A stretch of DNA of 64,000 bases, taken from the NCBI RefSeq assembly GCF_000621705.1, contig NZ_KK211332.1, forward strand, positions 220,232 through 284,231. The letters run 5' to 3'. This stretch comes from Prolixibacter bellariivorans ATCC BAA-1284 (GTDB taxonomy: Bacteria; Bacteroidota; Bacteroidia; Bacteroidales; Prolixibacteraceae). Positions 25,022-34,463 of the stretch are shown here, piece by piece. A model generated the notes under the pieces. The model was not told the origin of the DNA, made no database searches, and saw nothing but the letters and a program-made list of their open reading frames with translations. Position numbers and translations under genes: made by a program. Position 1 is the first letter of the stretch. Every line of letters begins with the position of its first letter.

Positions 25022-26563
25022 TTATTCAAACAGTGGTACCACGTCTTCTATCACCATCGGGACTTTTTGATGGGCCATGCCATTTTCTTCATTGTAATCG
25101 GACGACGTAGCTACGACCACCATGTTCAGGTCTCTGATGACCATGATGTACTGTCCGCCATAGCCCAGCGCCAGGAACATATCGTGTTCGTCGCGGCTGC
25201 CATGCACCGGATGCTTCCACCACGAGCGGTTGCTTTTCGACCGGCACCACCACTGGTAGCCGTAGTCGAAGAAGGGACTCTCGGCAACATGGGGTTGGGT
25301 CGACTCGGCAATCCATTCCTTCGGGACGATTTGTTCGCCATTCCAATTACCGTTATTTAAAACCAGCAAACCAATTTTAGCCATATCTCCCGGAAGCATA
25401 CGCAGGTCGCTTGCGCAGCGCACCACACCATTTTCTCTTTCCCATTCAAAATTTGAAATACCCAGCTTGTTGAACAGCACCTCTTGGGCCAATTCATCCG
25501 CCTGCTTGTTTTCCAGCGAGTAGATGATATCGCCCATCAGATTGGTACAATTACCATTGTATTTGAATTTCTCCCCCGGAGCGGATACCATGGGCAGACT
25601 GAGTATTTTTTGCGCCTCTTCGTCAGGACTGTGTGCATCAAAGTCATCCTCGTCCGTAAATCCGGGCGTCATGGTTAAAACATGTTTCAGTGTGATCTTC
25701 TCTTTCTCCGGTGTTTTTAATGAATCATACTGCGGAAAGAAACTAAAAACCGGCTGGTCCACATCCATTTTGTTGTGCCGATTCAGTGCTATTCCCAGCA
25801 GCAATGAAGTGACACTCTTTGTGCAGGAGTGGATGGGGTGAAGATGGGTCCGGTTGTAGCCGTAAAAATATTCCTCCAGCACCAGTTTCCGATCTTTCAG
25901 CACCAAGATGGATTCCAGACGGCCGAACTTCTGCTTGATGATTCTTTCCATCAACCGGTAAAAGGCCGTGGTATCTTTTACATAGTCAAGCAATGAAGCA
26001 GTCTGCAGGTAACGATCCAGTTGTTCGGGCTGGTGATATTGATACACCATGCTTCCATGCACATCGGCAGGACGGGGAAAGAACAGCCTGTTTTCATCGG
26101 TCTGCTCATCGCGAACGAAATCGAGTTTATTCTCATGAACCCGGTTTGTTGTATCGCCCCAGGCATCGGAATAAGCGACTCCGGTAATCGTCTTCCTATC
26201 CTTACCGACGACTCCCCGGTAAACCGCTCCTTCGTTGTAAACAATCTCCAGCTGACGGGTACTGTCGGTATAGGTCACGCTCTTGATGGGCCAATCATCA
26301 TAAAACCGTTTATCCCACAGGAAACACCCTTGTACCTTCAGGTCACCATACGCCTCTCCGCTGATTCTGATAACCGGTTCCAGAGTGCCGTTGGGAAACT
26401 TCAGGGCTGTCTCCGGTGTGACCCGCCACAGTCCGTCGATGGAAACGTAGTGCTTATTGTGTACCGGCTGAGCTTGTTTTGCTTCCGGGCGTCCGGTTGG
26501 TTGGCAACCGGTAAGAAAAATGAAAACCCCAATGGCGATGAAAACACAGGTTGCTTTGTTCAT
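25022..26563 (-). CDS. Serine hydrolase lipoprotein, beta-lactamase family
   Basis: About 513 residues from ATG 26563 with a lipobox (FIAIGVFIFLTGCQ). An N-terminal domain with beta repeats (WRVTPETALKFPNGTLEPV, VKSVTYTDSTRQLEIVY-like strands) precedes a class C beta-lactamase/esterase domain. Motifs: Ser-x-x-Lys in HSCTKSVTSLLLG, Tyr-x-Asn in KFKYNGNCTNLMG and His-x-Gly in WWKHPVHGS. It may act on D-amino-acid peptides or esters rather than beta-lactams. The frame extends to 26608, but the internal ATG gives a proper signal. Confidence 0.85.
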   Translation of the reverse strand: MNKATCVFIAIGVFIFLTGCQPTGRPEAKQAQPVHNKHYVSIDGLWRVTPETALKFPNGTLEPVIRISGEAYGDLKVQGCFLWDKRFYDDWPIKSVTYTDSTRQLEIVYNEGAVYRGVVGKDRKTITGVAYSDAWGDTTNRVHENKLDFVRDEQTDENRLFFPRPADVHGSMVYQYHQPEQLDRYLQTASLLDYVKDTTAFYRLMERIIKQKFGRLESILVLKDRKLVLEEYFYGYNRTHLHPIHSCTKSVTSLLLGIALNRHNKMDVDQPVFSFFPQYDSLKTPEKEKITLKHVLTMTPGFTDEDDFDAHSPDEEAQKILSLPMVSAPGEKFKYNGNCTNLMGDIIYSLENKQADELAQEVLFNKLGISNFEWERENGVVRCASDLRMLPGDMAKIGLLVLNNGNWNGEQIVPKEWIAESTQPHVAESPFFDYGYQWWCRSKSNRSWWKHPVHGSRDEHDMFLALGYGGQYIMVIRDLNMVVVATSSDYNEENGMAHQKVPMVIEDVVPLFE

Positions 26564-26639
26564 GATACGAGTTGTTTTAACAGGTAAGGCTTGTCTTCCG
26601 TCGTACATACAGCATGATAACTGATCCGTTCTTTCGTTC

Positions 26640-27180
26640 GCATTTCACTGGCTGTTAGGTTACAACAAGTTAACGAAATTTCTCCGGCTTTCCGATGGAT
26701 GGGGTTTCGGAGCGGTGAGATGGTCAAAAGGACAACAAAGGAAATAGTTTCAATGTGGCTACACCACCATTGCGCTCGAAACAGCGAATGTATTTCAATC
26801 ATGTCCGTCACACGATCGCTATCTCACACACGTTTCCCTACCTGGGGCTCACACCCCGGGCTAATAAGATTTCATCCCTCCGGGATTTAACTCAGATATA
26901 TGAGGCGCAGGTTATTTATGTTTTGTGTTCGACAATGCTAAGTCCTCCACTTCGCCGGTAGGCGAAAAGTGCGTGAGCCCGTCAAAGTCGCCCGGGCAGG
27001 AGAAGGCGGGAGCGGTTTTTTTAGGGGATTCAGGTCGTGGGCCGGAAAGAAAAAACCGTGACGCGGGCAGAAGGATCACTTTGACTTGTTCTTTTCGTTC
27101 TTTTGGAACAAGCCAAAAGGACAAAGTGGTTTCTACTATTCGGCTTCGATGGACGTATCCTCTTTGTTTCCTTAGTGGTA
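26640..27180. repeat. Composite repeat region, 600-base gap
   Basis: From left to right: a diverged module anchor (AACAAGTTAACGAAATTTCT and GATGGGGTTTCGG, 26650-26720); a block with CACCATTGCGCTCGAAACAG and TATTTCAATCATG (26763-26815), shared with 61375-61430 and 63755-63795; a CCGGGCTAATA / CCCTCCGGGA block (26860-26885); and a block CTTCGCCGGTAGGCGAAAAGTG...GTCAAAGTCG...GATCACTTTGACTTG (26945-27090), shared with 61165-61265 and 63860-63965. None of the frames here looks like a real gene. Confidence 0.65.
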
Positions 27181-27234
27181 AAAAATAGTAACCGCACCCC
27201 GACAGTTATCAGGGTGAACACGGAACGGTGTTCC

Positions 27235-27954
27235 TTAATAGATACCGGGAAACAACCGGTAACGCACGCGGCGTGCATAATCGCGGTACCCCGGCAATTC
27301 TTCCTGTAACGTCTGGTCTTCCAGCCGGGTCCTTATCACGGCAATGATCAGGGCGACTATCACCGGAATGATGGTCCAGGCGGACCCCAGCGCCAGTACA
27401 ATGCCGGGCAGCGCCAACATATTCCCGGCATACCCCGGATGCCGCACGATCCGGTACGGACCGCTGTCACAAACCTGGTGTCCCCGGTCGGTCTGAATAC
27501 GTACCATGGTTGAAAAGAAGCGGTTTTCGACCATCGCCCATCCCCCGAATGCGTATCCAAGTGCTACGAAGAGGAAGCCGACGATATTGAGCCATATCGG
27601 AAACTGGGGTGACCACTCCAGGCGGTGATCGAGCCCCGCCACAATGTATAAGGGGAACGATATGCTCAGTATCATTAATGGAGCCAATACTTTGTCCCAC
27701 GATTTCACATCCTGGTCTTTTCCAAATTTGCCCCGTTCGGCCAGTAATCCCGGATGCCTCTTTTCGGCCCACAACCGCGGACCGATGGCCGCTACCGTGA
27801 TCAGCGCTGAATACAACCATCCCTGCCACCAACCCAAATCCCAGGCGCTTAACATGAGCACCAGCGGTACCAGGAGATACGTAATGATTAATCCAGCCAA
27901 ATATTTGGTGCTTACTGATTGAGGTGCCTTTTGATCAACCTTCTTCGATGCCAT
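27235..27954 (-). CDS. Isoprenylcysteine carboxyl methyltransferase-like membrane protein
   Basis: A 239-residue membrane protein with about five transmembrane helices. The C-terminal part has the ICMT/phospholipid methyltransferase signature: SGPYRIVRHPGYAGNMLALP (Arg-His-Pro block) and RTRLEDQTLQEELPGYRDYA, with RVRYRLFPGIY at the end. Such enzymes methylate lipids or small molecules with SAM at the membrane; the substrate is unknown. A second, smaller member lies at 32686-33114. Confidence 0.82.
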   Translation of the reverse strand: MASKKVDQKAPQSVSTKYLAGLIITYLLVPLVLMLSAWDLGWWQGWLYSALITVAAIGPRLWAEKRHPGLLAERGKFGKDQDVKSWDKVLAPLMILSISFPLYIVAGLDHRLEWSPQFPIWLNIVGFLFVALGYAFGGWAMVENRFFSTMVRIQTDRGHQVCDSGPYRIVRHPGYAGNMLALPGIVLALGSAWTIIPVIVALIIAVIRTRLEDQTLQEELPGYRDYARRVRYRLFPGIY

Positions 27955-27989
27955 AGCGATTCCTCCTTATTCAATGGTGTGTCTTTGCA

Positions 27990-28185
27990 ATCCAGACAGA
28001 ACGATGATTGGTCCGTTTTCCGTTCTCATTTCGCTGGTTGTTAGGACACTCATAAGTTACCAAAATCTTTTCAATTTTGGGTGGATGGGGGTCCGGGCTG
28101 GTAGGATGGTTGGAAATTTGGGGAAGGAACAACTTGAATTAGCAGAACCGGAAGCACGGGCCGAACGCTTAATTGTTGGCATCAG
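27990..28185 (-). repeat. 5' module and truncated attC-like end
   Basis: The anchor CATAAGTTACCAAAATCTTT and GGGTGGATGGGGGTCCGGGC (28050-28105), then GGGGAAGGAACAACTTGAAT. In gene orientation the segment beginning GATGCCAACAATTAAGCG 10 bases after the stop at 28191 looks like a left box, but the rest of the hairpin is missing and the sequence passes directly into the module. Confidence 0.5.
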
Positions 28186-28190
28186 TCTAC

Positions 28191-28655
28191 CTACCGATGC
28201 GTTTTATTCAATAGTTCGTTCAACCCTAAAAAGCCGAGCCACAACTTTTGTTGAAGATCAGTTTTACCCGACTCATGAATTAATCGCAATTGTTTACTAT
28301 TGGTACTTGCATGAATTCCGGCAAACTCCAGGTATTTGCTTAATGGAACTTCGTCTGTTCCATTTATATAGGCATTCATAAATCCAGTGAAATCTGTATG
28401 AGCAAGTAAATTGGCTTGATTTAGTATGTCCTGGTTGCCAATTAAGGTATCGGTTCCTGCTGTTTCTTTGTAGAAAAACTGCATCAGGTTATCTAAACTG
28501 CGAGCATTCTCTGTGTTATGCCTAATTTGCATATCGACACAGATTCCGGCAAACAGACCACCTCCATAAACAAGTCCCCAATGGTTATCCTTATCAAAAC
28601 CCTTATTGGTTATACCGTTTGCTACTTGTTGGGTTTTATTGATTTCTATTTATCT
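28191..28655 (-). pseudogene. C-terminal fragment of an M61-like (glycyl aminopeptidase) peptidase
   Basis: The minus frame reads GFDKDNHWGLVYGGGLFAGI, CVDMQIRHNTENARSLDNLM, then AHTDFTGFMNAYINGTDEVP and LSKYLEFAGI. The YGGGLF...D..IR block followed by F..Y..G...P...YL..AG is the C-terminal part of M61 peptidases (full length about 600 residues). No start codon exists at the 5' side: the frame opens at a TAA near 28658, inside the end of the LytTR gene. An internal Met at 28532 gives a 113-residue ORF. The N-terminal peptidase part, with its HExxH motif, is gone. Confidence 0.7.
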
Positions 28656-29401
28656 ATCCATTTTTTAAATTCTCTTACTTTGTCTTTACTCACGATTAAA
28701 TCATAAATAGGTTTATCACTATTCAATTTAATTTTTAATCTGCTTGATGAATAGCTATGTATATCATCTATTTCATTTATATTAACAATGCAATTTCTAT
28801 TGATTCTGAAAAACTTATCCGGATCAATTTTTTCCTGTAAATTATCGAGAGAATAGTCAATCGCATAATCTTTATCTGCCAATGTTCTTAGAAATGTAGC
28901 TCGTTCCATTATGTAAAAACAAGCAATCTCTTTGTCTGGAATTGATTTATAATTTTCTCCCACTCTTATCAGAAAACGGTTTTTATACCCCTTATTCAAT
29001 TCATTCAGTAATTGCCTGATCACTTCATTATTTTTTGAAGCATTGTAATGAATTGATTTAAACTTTTCGATAGCTCTACGCAAATTGCTTTCTTCAATGG
29101 GTTTTAACAAGTAATCTACACTATTCACTTTAAATGCCGAGAGCATATATTCATCGTAAGCTGTGGTGAAAATAACAGGTATATCAATTTTCATCGTTTC
29201 AAACAATTCAAAGCAGAGCCCGTCATCTAGTTGAATATCCATAAATATTAAGTCAGGATTAGGATGGCTCTGAAACCAGTTGATTGTCGATTCAACGGTT
29301 TGAGTAATTCCGATAATATTTATATCGGTATCAATTTTCTTTAAAAGACCTACAAGACCTTCAACTGCTGGATTCTCGTTTTCTGTTATTAAAACATTCA
29401 T
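28646..29401 (-). CDS. LytTR-type response regulator
   Basis: A 251-residue protein: a receiver domain (residues 1-120; acidic pair near the start ENEN, phospho-acceptor Asp in PDLIFMDIQLDDG, Thr in VIFTTAYDEY, Lys in YLLKPIEE) and a C-terminal LytTR DNA-binding domain (FYIMERATFLRTL, DKFFRINRNCIVNINEI). Its start overlaps the kinase stop by four bases (ATGA), so it is translationally coupled with the sensor kinase. No target operon is adjacent; an M61-like remnant follows. Confidence 0.9.
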   Translation of the reverse strand: MNVLITENENPAVEGLVGLLKKIDTDINIIGITQTVESTINWFQSHPNPDLIFMDIQLDDGLCFELFETMKIDIPVIFTTAYDEYMLSAFKVNSVDYLLKPIEESNLRRAIEKFKSIHYNASKNNEVIRQLLNELNKGYKNRFLIRVGENYKSIPDKEIACFYIMERATFLRTLADKDYAIDYSLDNLQEKIDPDKFFRINRNCIVNINEIDDIHSYSSSRLKIKLNSDKPIYDLIVSKDKVREFKKWIDK

Positions 29402-30456
29402 ATTATTAAAGGGACTTTAACCATAAAATACTCTTCTGATTTTGAAATAATAATTTCTTTGCCCGTTACCAGTCGTATTCGTTCATTCAGATTTTTAAGC
29501 CCGATTTTTGTTGAAGCAATTTGAGTGGCCATTTTCTGTATGTTATTATTAACCACAATATACCCGTTTTCCAGATAAATATGAATTATCAATGGTTTGT
29601 CAACAGTAGCCATATTGTGTTTTATGGCATTCTCAACCAAAAGCTGCAGTGACACTGGTAATATTTCATGCACATATTCATTCTCTTTGATATCAATATG
29701 AAGGGCTATCTTTCCTTCATTTCTTATTTGATGCATATAAAAATAATCCCTTATAAAATCTATTTCCTCTTTCAGCGGGATTTTTGTCCTGGCTGAATTA
29801 TCAAGAATATACCTGTAAATGATGGATAACTTTGCAGTAAATTGTCCGGCTATTTCAACCTCATTGTTGATTAAAGAAGAGAGTGTATTCAGACTATTAA
29901 AAAGAAAATGCGGATTGACCTGATTCTTCAATGTTTCATTTTGAAATATCAAATTTTGCTCTCTCAACTCAAACTCTCTTTTCATGGATTGTTGCCAGGG
30001 TACAAAAAAGAATACAGGTATCATAAATAAAAACCCGGTTGCGGCAGTTTTTAAAGTGCCTATTATACTTCCTAAAAACCATGTTAAGGGTGGAATATCA
30101 TATCCATTGACCAGGTGGAAGAAATATAAATATACTACCACGCTAAAGGTTGCTATTGCGACAGCAACTATATAAAACAACGCTAAACGAAAAAGATATA
30201 TCCGTGTAACATCTTTCCTTGTTATATCTTTTTTTTCAGAACTAAAATTTAGTATTAAAATTTTCTGAGATATGAAGTAAAGGATTTCCATCAGTATATA
30301 CATTATTATCAATGTACTGAGAAGGAAATTCGTATTCAGCTGAGCCTTGATTATTAATCCCCAAATAGGTGTAACGACAACACAAAAAAGCAAGAATTTT
30401 ATGTGTTTGGCGATTCTTTTAGGCAAGTATAAATCTTTAAATCCTCGTGTTTTCAT
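29398..30456 (-). CDS. LytS/YehU-type sensor histidine kinase
   Basis: A 352-residue protein with four transmembrane helices in the first 160 residues, a His_kinase domain (NQVNPHFLFNSLNTLSSLIN near residue 180, with the His-Phe block) and a HATPase part (LLVENAIKHNMATVDKP; GLKNLNERIRLVTG). It transfers phosphate to the LytTR regulator in the next frame. The signal sensed is unknown. The 30457-30696 gap upstream holds an A/T-rich region and a hairpin. Confidence 0.9.
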   Translation of the reverse strand: MKTRGFKDLYLPKRIAKHIKFLLFCVVVTPIWGLIIKAQLNTNFLLSTLIIMYILMEILYFISQKILILNFSSEKKDITRKDVTRIYLFRLALFYIVAVAIATFSVVVYLYFFHLVNGYDIPPLTWFLGSIIGTLKTAATGFLFMIPVFFFVPWQQSMKREFELREQNLIFQNETLKNQVNPHFLFNSLNTLSSLINNEVEIAGQFTAKLSIIYRYILDNSARTKIPLKEEIDFIRDYFYMHQIRNEGKIALHIDIKENEYVHEILPVSLQLLVENAIKHNMATVDKPLIIHIYLENGYIVVNNNIQKMATQIASTKIGLKNLNERIRLVTGKEIIISKSEEYFMVKVPLII

Positions 30457-30630
30457 ATTTTTAAATTTTGGTAAAATTTTTCTTGAATCAAAGTAAATTC
30501 AATAAACTACCGATTAAAAATAAGAATTGCTGAATCGCCTAATCTTATTGCTCAACAGGAAGATAGTCCTGTTGAATCAAAATATATTTACCTATTATTC
30601 TGTCTTGAGTAACGAAGCTGCCTGAACCTT

Positions 30631-30690
30631 GCAGGCAACGGTCACTTGTATGTGGTCGGGCTCTCACCTGCCTGATTACAATTTATGGGT
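30631..30690 (-). repeat. attC-like hairpin, short
   Basis: In gene orientation it begins CCCATAAATTGTAATCAGG 6 bases after the stop at 30697 and ends CATACAAGTGACCGTTGCC. Arms CAGGCAGGTG and the GCCCGACCACATAC side pair weakly. The left box is AAA where AAC is expected. At 60 bases it is the shortest member. Confidence 0.45.
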
Positions 30691-30696
30691 CTTTAA

Positions 30697-31122
30697 TTAG
30701 AAGTCAATTTTTCTCCATACTAATTTATGTTTGTTTGAACCAATAAAATCAGTGCTTAAGGTCAGTTTATCTTCGTTGAACTCAAATTTTCTGATTTGAT
30801 TTTGACCAACCCAATTCGGGAAAGAACTTATTTTAATTTGATGGACTACTTGTTTTGAATTAAAATCCACGTCATAATTTCCCGAGTAAGCAATAAATCC
30901 TTTAAAAGCGATGACAATTTCATCTGGTTGGCCTTGAAGGGGATCCTCTGACGGAAATTGAGGTCTGTTGTTTCTCATAATCTGAACTGACATATTTCCA
31001 TTCCCCTCATAAGTTATTCGTCCTATTGCGTCTTTGCCAAAAGGTGATTCTATTCTTCCATCTTTTGACTCAATCGTCCATTCCTGCAATTCCCAGGAAC
31101 CAACAAATTTTTGGTTTTTCAT
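30697..31122 (-). CDS. Lipocalin-like domain protein
   Basis: About 141 residues from ATG 31122 (the frame is open to 31194). A single beta-barrel domain of the lipocalin-like type: FVGSWELQEWTIES at the start, GRITYEGNGNMSVQIM, a GNYDVDFNSKQVVHQIKIS strand pair and LTLSTDFIG near the end. Proteins of this family bind small hydrophobic ligands or have unknown roles, and no signal peptide is visible here. A lone gene between repeats. Confidence 0.7.
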   Translation of the reverse strand: MKNQKFVGSWELQEWTIESKDGRIESPFGKDAIGRITYEGNGNMSVQIMRNNRPQFPSEDPLQGQPDEIVIAFKGFIAYSGNYDVDFNSKQVVHQIKISSFPNWVGQNQIRKFEFNEDKLTLSTDFIGSNKHKLVWRKIDF

Positions 31123-31204
31123 TTTGATATCGTCCATATTTTCGACCGTATTGATTAAATCCGCTTCATCATATTGAGTTGTGTTTCTTATCATAACCTA
31201 TAAC

Positions 31205-31510
31205 TGCCGTTTATCGACCTGATAATTACCCACCCGGCATGGGATGTATAGGGTACCTTTTCAGTTGAGTTATGGAAACCCCTGGTGGCTGCTTCTCCCA
31301 CCTGCAAATGGGAGACTCTTCTTTCGTCTTACAGACAGCATGATGATCGGTCAGTTTTTCGTTCTCATTCCACTGGTTGTTAAGACATAACTAAGTTACC
31401 GAAATCTTTCGGTTTTTGGGAAGGGCCGGTGAGAAGGTTGGAGATTTGGGGAAGAAGTGGCCTAAGTTAGCAAAGAGGGAAACAGCTGTCGGGCATATGA
31501 CAACTTGTTA
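31205..31510 (-). repeat. 5' intergenic module and truncated hairpin, 390-base gap
   Basis: A diverged small-ORF block (31210-31365; frames resemble DHHAVCKTKEESPICRWEKQ in minus orientation), the anchor ACTAAGTTACCGAAATCTTT (31392-31411) and GGGGAAGAAGTGGCCTAAGT. At 31495-31510 CATATGACAACTTGTTATGC is the left box of a hairpin in gene orientation (GCATAACAAGTTGTCATATG), but no right side follows. Confidence 0.55.
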
Positions 31511-31585
31511 TGCGTAGGCTTCTATCCTATCACAGAAATTCCCATGGAGATTTGTCATCGCGGATATGCCCTGGTCTGGGAAAAA

Positions 31586-32602
31586 TTATCGTTCCTCTTT
31601 CGTACCATCCGAATAGATGGCAAAACGTTTTGCATCGGCACCATGGGTTACTTCCTCCTGCGGCCAGGGCCAACCACCAAATTGTGTTTGCCGGTACTCC
31701 GAAAAAGCCTCCTCAATCTCTTGTTGGGCATTCATCACAAAAGGTCCGTACTGAACCACCGGTTCATGTATAGGACGTCCCTGCAATAGTAAGGCAGAAC
31801 AGGCTTCATCACCAGCAACCATGCTTACCTGCTGGTCGGCTTTTACATCTGCCGAATGGTAGGCCGGCAGGTCTGTATCATTCAACTGAAGCTGGTCGCC
31901 TTTATAAAAATACAACCGCCTGTTCACCCCGGGTGAAGCAGCGGACAACTCAAACGTCGCATTCGGTTCCATGTGTATCACCCAGATGGCCACCTCATTT
32001 TCGGCTTTCGAAGCCCAGGAATCCGGCGGAGGAACCGGAGCTGACAGGGTGTCTATTTGACCGGCAATCAATTCAATGGTTGTCTTTCGGTTTTGCGCGT
32101 CAACCGTTTCGTAACGAGAAATATCCTCGTTCCAGAACATCTTATAGTGGGGTTCCACCATTTTGCTGACACGCGGTAAATTCAACCAAATCTGGAAAAG
32201 CTCCATGGGATTACCTGCATCCTGATTCACCAACGGAAACATTTCAGCGTGCATCAATCCTTTGCCGGCCGTCATCCACTGCACATCGCCATTGCCATAG
32301 CGGCCGGCCGCTCCCATCGAATCGCTGTGATCGACCCAACCTTTGCGAACCACCGTTACCGTTTCGAACCCCCGGTGCGGATGCGGCGGGAAACCGGGTA
32401 CTCTCTGTCCATGGTACATGCGCCAACCATCTTTCACCTGGAAATCCTGGCCCATATTTCTTCCCACTAATTCCTTTTCGTCTGGGCCTAAATTGGCATT
32501 TCCTTTTGGAAAGAAATCTTCGTGATGTACACAAAACAAGAATGGGTCGAGGGCTTCCCACTGAAAACCCAACGGTTTTATATTAAAAACTGATTCGTTC
32601 AT
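31586..32602 (-). CDS. Pirin family protein
   Basis: About 338 residues from ATG 32602. A two-cupin pirin with metal-binding residues in GFPPHPHRGFETVTVV (two His) and GLMHAEMFP (His and Glu). The N-terminal domain is standard; the C-terminal cupin (NRRLYFYKGDQLQLN; LLQGRPIHEPVVQYGPFVMN) has the pirin-C block. Pirins are iron-binding; some act as quercetinases, others as regulators. The exact role here is unknown. The frame extends to 32638. Confidence 0.9.
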   Translation of the reverse strand: MNESVFNIKPLGFQWEALDPFLFCVHHEDFFPKGNANLGPDEKELVGRNMGQDFQVKDGWRMYHGQRVPGFPPHPHRGFETVTVVRKGWVDHSDSMGAAGRYGNGDVQWMTAGKGLMHAEMFPLVNQDAGNPMELFQIWLNLPRVSKMVEPHYKMFWNEDISRYETVDAQNRKTTIELIAGQIDTLSAPVPPPDSWASKAENEVAIWVIHMEPNATFELSAASPGVNRRLYFYKGDQLQLNDTDLPAYHSADVKADQQVSMVAGDEACSALLLQGRPIHEPVVQYGPFVMNAQQEIEEAFSEYRQTQFGGWPWPQEEVTHGADAKRFAIYSDGTKEER

Positions 32603-32685
32603 TGTTTCTCCCGTGTTGATGTGATAAAGTTGAAACAATGAAACCAGGGCTAGGTTTATTATTGCACCTATTTTAATAATAAAAT

Positions 32686-33114
32686 TTAAAACCAGGTTTG
32701 TTTTTTGTATTCTACATATTCGTCCCCAAACTTCTCTATCAGAACTTTCTCTTCCTTTTTGATTCGTTTTACCTGTAAAACAGCGATGATTACTAAAAAT
32801 ATTAGTCCATAAAACACTTGAGTGAAAATGAAAAATCCCAGCACAAATGTAAATCCGAACACATATACAGGATGTCGGATTTTTTTATAGATACCGCTTT
32901 TCACCAGGTTATTTGCTTCGGCCGACACTTGAAATGAATCATCCAGCTTAATTCTGGCCATGGTGAAAAAGACCAAAGAAACAATCATCAAAATTAATCC
33001 AACATACGTATAGCTATTAACCAAAGCATGTGCCTTAAAATAGCTAGTTATAAGAAGGAAAAAACCAAAATAAACCAGTGCAAGTGTCGAATAATTGAAA
33101 ATCTTATTTCTCAT
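32686..33114 (-). CDS. Small ICMT-like membrane protein
   Basis: A 142-residue membrane protein with four helices, including YSTLALVYFGFFLLITSYF. SGIYKKIRHPVYVFGFTFVL is the Arg-His-Pro block of isoprenylcysteine methyltransferase-like proteins, followed by KRIKKEEKVLIEKFGDEYVEY. It is shorter than the 27235 gene but belongs to the same superfamily. The start lies about 80 bases upstream of the pirin gene, so they may be co-transcribed (48 bases between the pirin start region and this stop). Confidence 0.75.
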   Translation of the reverse strand: MRNKIFNYSTLALVYFGFFLLITSYFKAHALVNSYTYVGLILMIVSLVFFTMARIKLDDSFQVSAEANNLVKSGIYKKIRHPVYVFGFTFVLGFFIFTQVFYGLIFLVIIAVLQVKRIKKEEKVLIEKFGDEYVEYKKQTWF

Positions 33115-33231
33115 TTTATGTGAGTTTTAAGAGAAATGATTAAATATCCTGGTAGTCTGTCATGCTAATTCCAGAGGAAATTAAACGTCCATTTGTATGT
33201 GTTCGGGCTGTCCCGAAACATTCTCTTATCT

Positions 33232-33966
33232 TTACTGTCTGGTTAATCTAAACCTAACTGGTAAATAAAAGCTTCTGGAGACTTTTCTACCATCTTCCAT
33301 TCCGGGTTCCCATTTGGGCATTCCCTTAACTACTTTAACAGCTTCGGCGTCCATTTCTTTGTTTATGCCTTTAACAACTTTTACGTGTGAAACATTTCCG
33401 TCTTTCCCCACAACAAAGTGCACGTATACCCATCCTTCAATTCCTTTCTTTTGTGATTTCCTTGGGTATTTAAGTTTTGCTCCCAGGTATTGGACAAGGC
33501 CATCAGTTCCGCCGGGAAACTTTGGTTTGATTTCAAAGTCATAATATTCTGTTTCTCTTCCGTCAAAGTTCCAAACTTTTCCTTTAATTAGTTTTCCATT
33601 CTCAAAATAGTCGTGTCTTTTAAGTTGCCCATTTTCCCAATAAGTCAACACTTGTCCATTCAATTTTCCGTTTTTATAATCTACGTTCATCCGGATTTGT
33701 CCATTCTTGTACCATTCTTTTCTTTTACCATCTAATCTTCTTTTGCAATAGGGATTGTAGTTTCTCTCAGATTCAATTTGTCCTGACTTAAAGTATACTT
33801 TTACAACAACTTTATTTGTATCGGTTTGATCTCGTTCTAAAATCTCATACCTGTCACATGATTTCAAAGAATTTACTCTATCGCCATTATTGGCGTAGTA
33901 GGTAGTATCTTGACCAAATACTGCTAAAGTCAAAATGCTCATTAAAATTGTCAAAATTGTTTTCAT
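33232..33966 (-). CDS. Energy transducer TonB-like protein with MORN-type repeats
   Basis: About 244 residues from ATG 33966. A signal peptide (TILTILMSILTLAVFGQ) is followed by several YwqK/MORN-type repeats (KVYFKSGQIESERNY, RKEWYKNGQIRMNVDYKNGK, LTYWENGQLKRHDYFENGK) and a TonB C-terminal domain (GWVYVHFVVGKDGNVSHVKV; KVVKGMPKWEPGMEDGRKV). Bacteroidota often attach TonB domains to such repeats. It may serve as a periplasmic or outer-membrane-linked TonB. The frame extends to 34017. Confidence 0.8.
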   Translation of the reverse strand: MKTILTILMSILTLAVFGQDTTYYANNGDRVNSLKSCDRYEILERDQTDTNKVVVKVYFKSGQIESERNYNPYCKRRLDGKRKEWYKNGQIRMNVDYKNGKLNGQVLTYWENGQLKRHDYFENGKLIKGKVWNFDGRETEYYDFEIKPKFPGGTDGLVQYLGAKLKYPRKSQKKGIEGWVYVHFVVGKDGNVSHVKVVKGINKEMDAEAVKVVKGMPKWEPGMEDGRKVSRSFYLPVRFRLTRQ

Positions 33967-34059
33967 CGTTTCCTTTTTGAATAATTGCCAACTAGTATAT
34001 AGCAATACGGTTGCCATTTTTCTGATCTGGTTGACATTTTGTTATACGCATAGAAATAC

Positions 34060-34460
34060 CTATCCTGTTGAGTCGTGAAGAACATTATTGCTTGTTCATT
34101 CCTAATACAGATAGGAAACCTTTCTTATGTAATTAAAGATCGGATAATGACTGGTCGAATTTTCTGTTTTCATTTTGTTGGTCGTTATGCTGCGCCCAAG
34201 TTAACAAAATCTTTTGGGTTTCATTTTTCGTTTGGAGAGAAATTCAGCTGGGGCAATGGTTGTCAGTTTACTTCTCGCGCTGGAGTGGCGCCTGGCGGGC
34301 ATTGGTGTGTGTCCGATTGTTTCGAAAACAGTTTCGTATGCTGTTTGGTAACGGAAAATTGTATGAGTAGTGGTCCCAATGCATCGGAACGTGGTAATTT
34401 TCTGTCAAGTTACAAGAAAGTTGAAACAGACTACAACCTCAGAATTTACTATTTTTCCAA
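34060..34460 (-). repeat. Intergenic repeat region, 445-base gap
   Basis: A diverged small-ORF block at 34060-34180, the anchor CCAAGTTAACAAAATCTTTT (34197-34216), the long variant block (CGTTTGGAGAGAAATTCAGC; TGTTTCGAAAACAG) and a hairpin-like end (GGTAACGGAAAATTGTATGA ... GTTGAAACAGACTACAACCT) that reaches the 34464 stop. The right GTTACCA box (minus) is kept, the left box is not clear. Confidence 0.55.
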
Positions 34461-34463
34461 TTA

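Noticed and set aside
26760..26820. Possible CRISPR repeat (TATTTCAATCA-like words at 26.8, 61.4 and 63.8 kb)
   Set aside because: Copies are single and dispersed, without regular spacers or cas genes; they are dispersed repeats.
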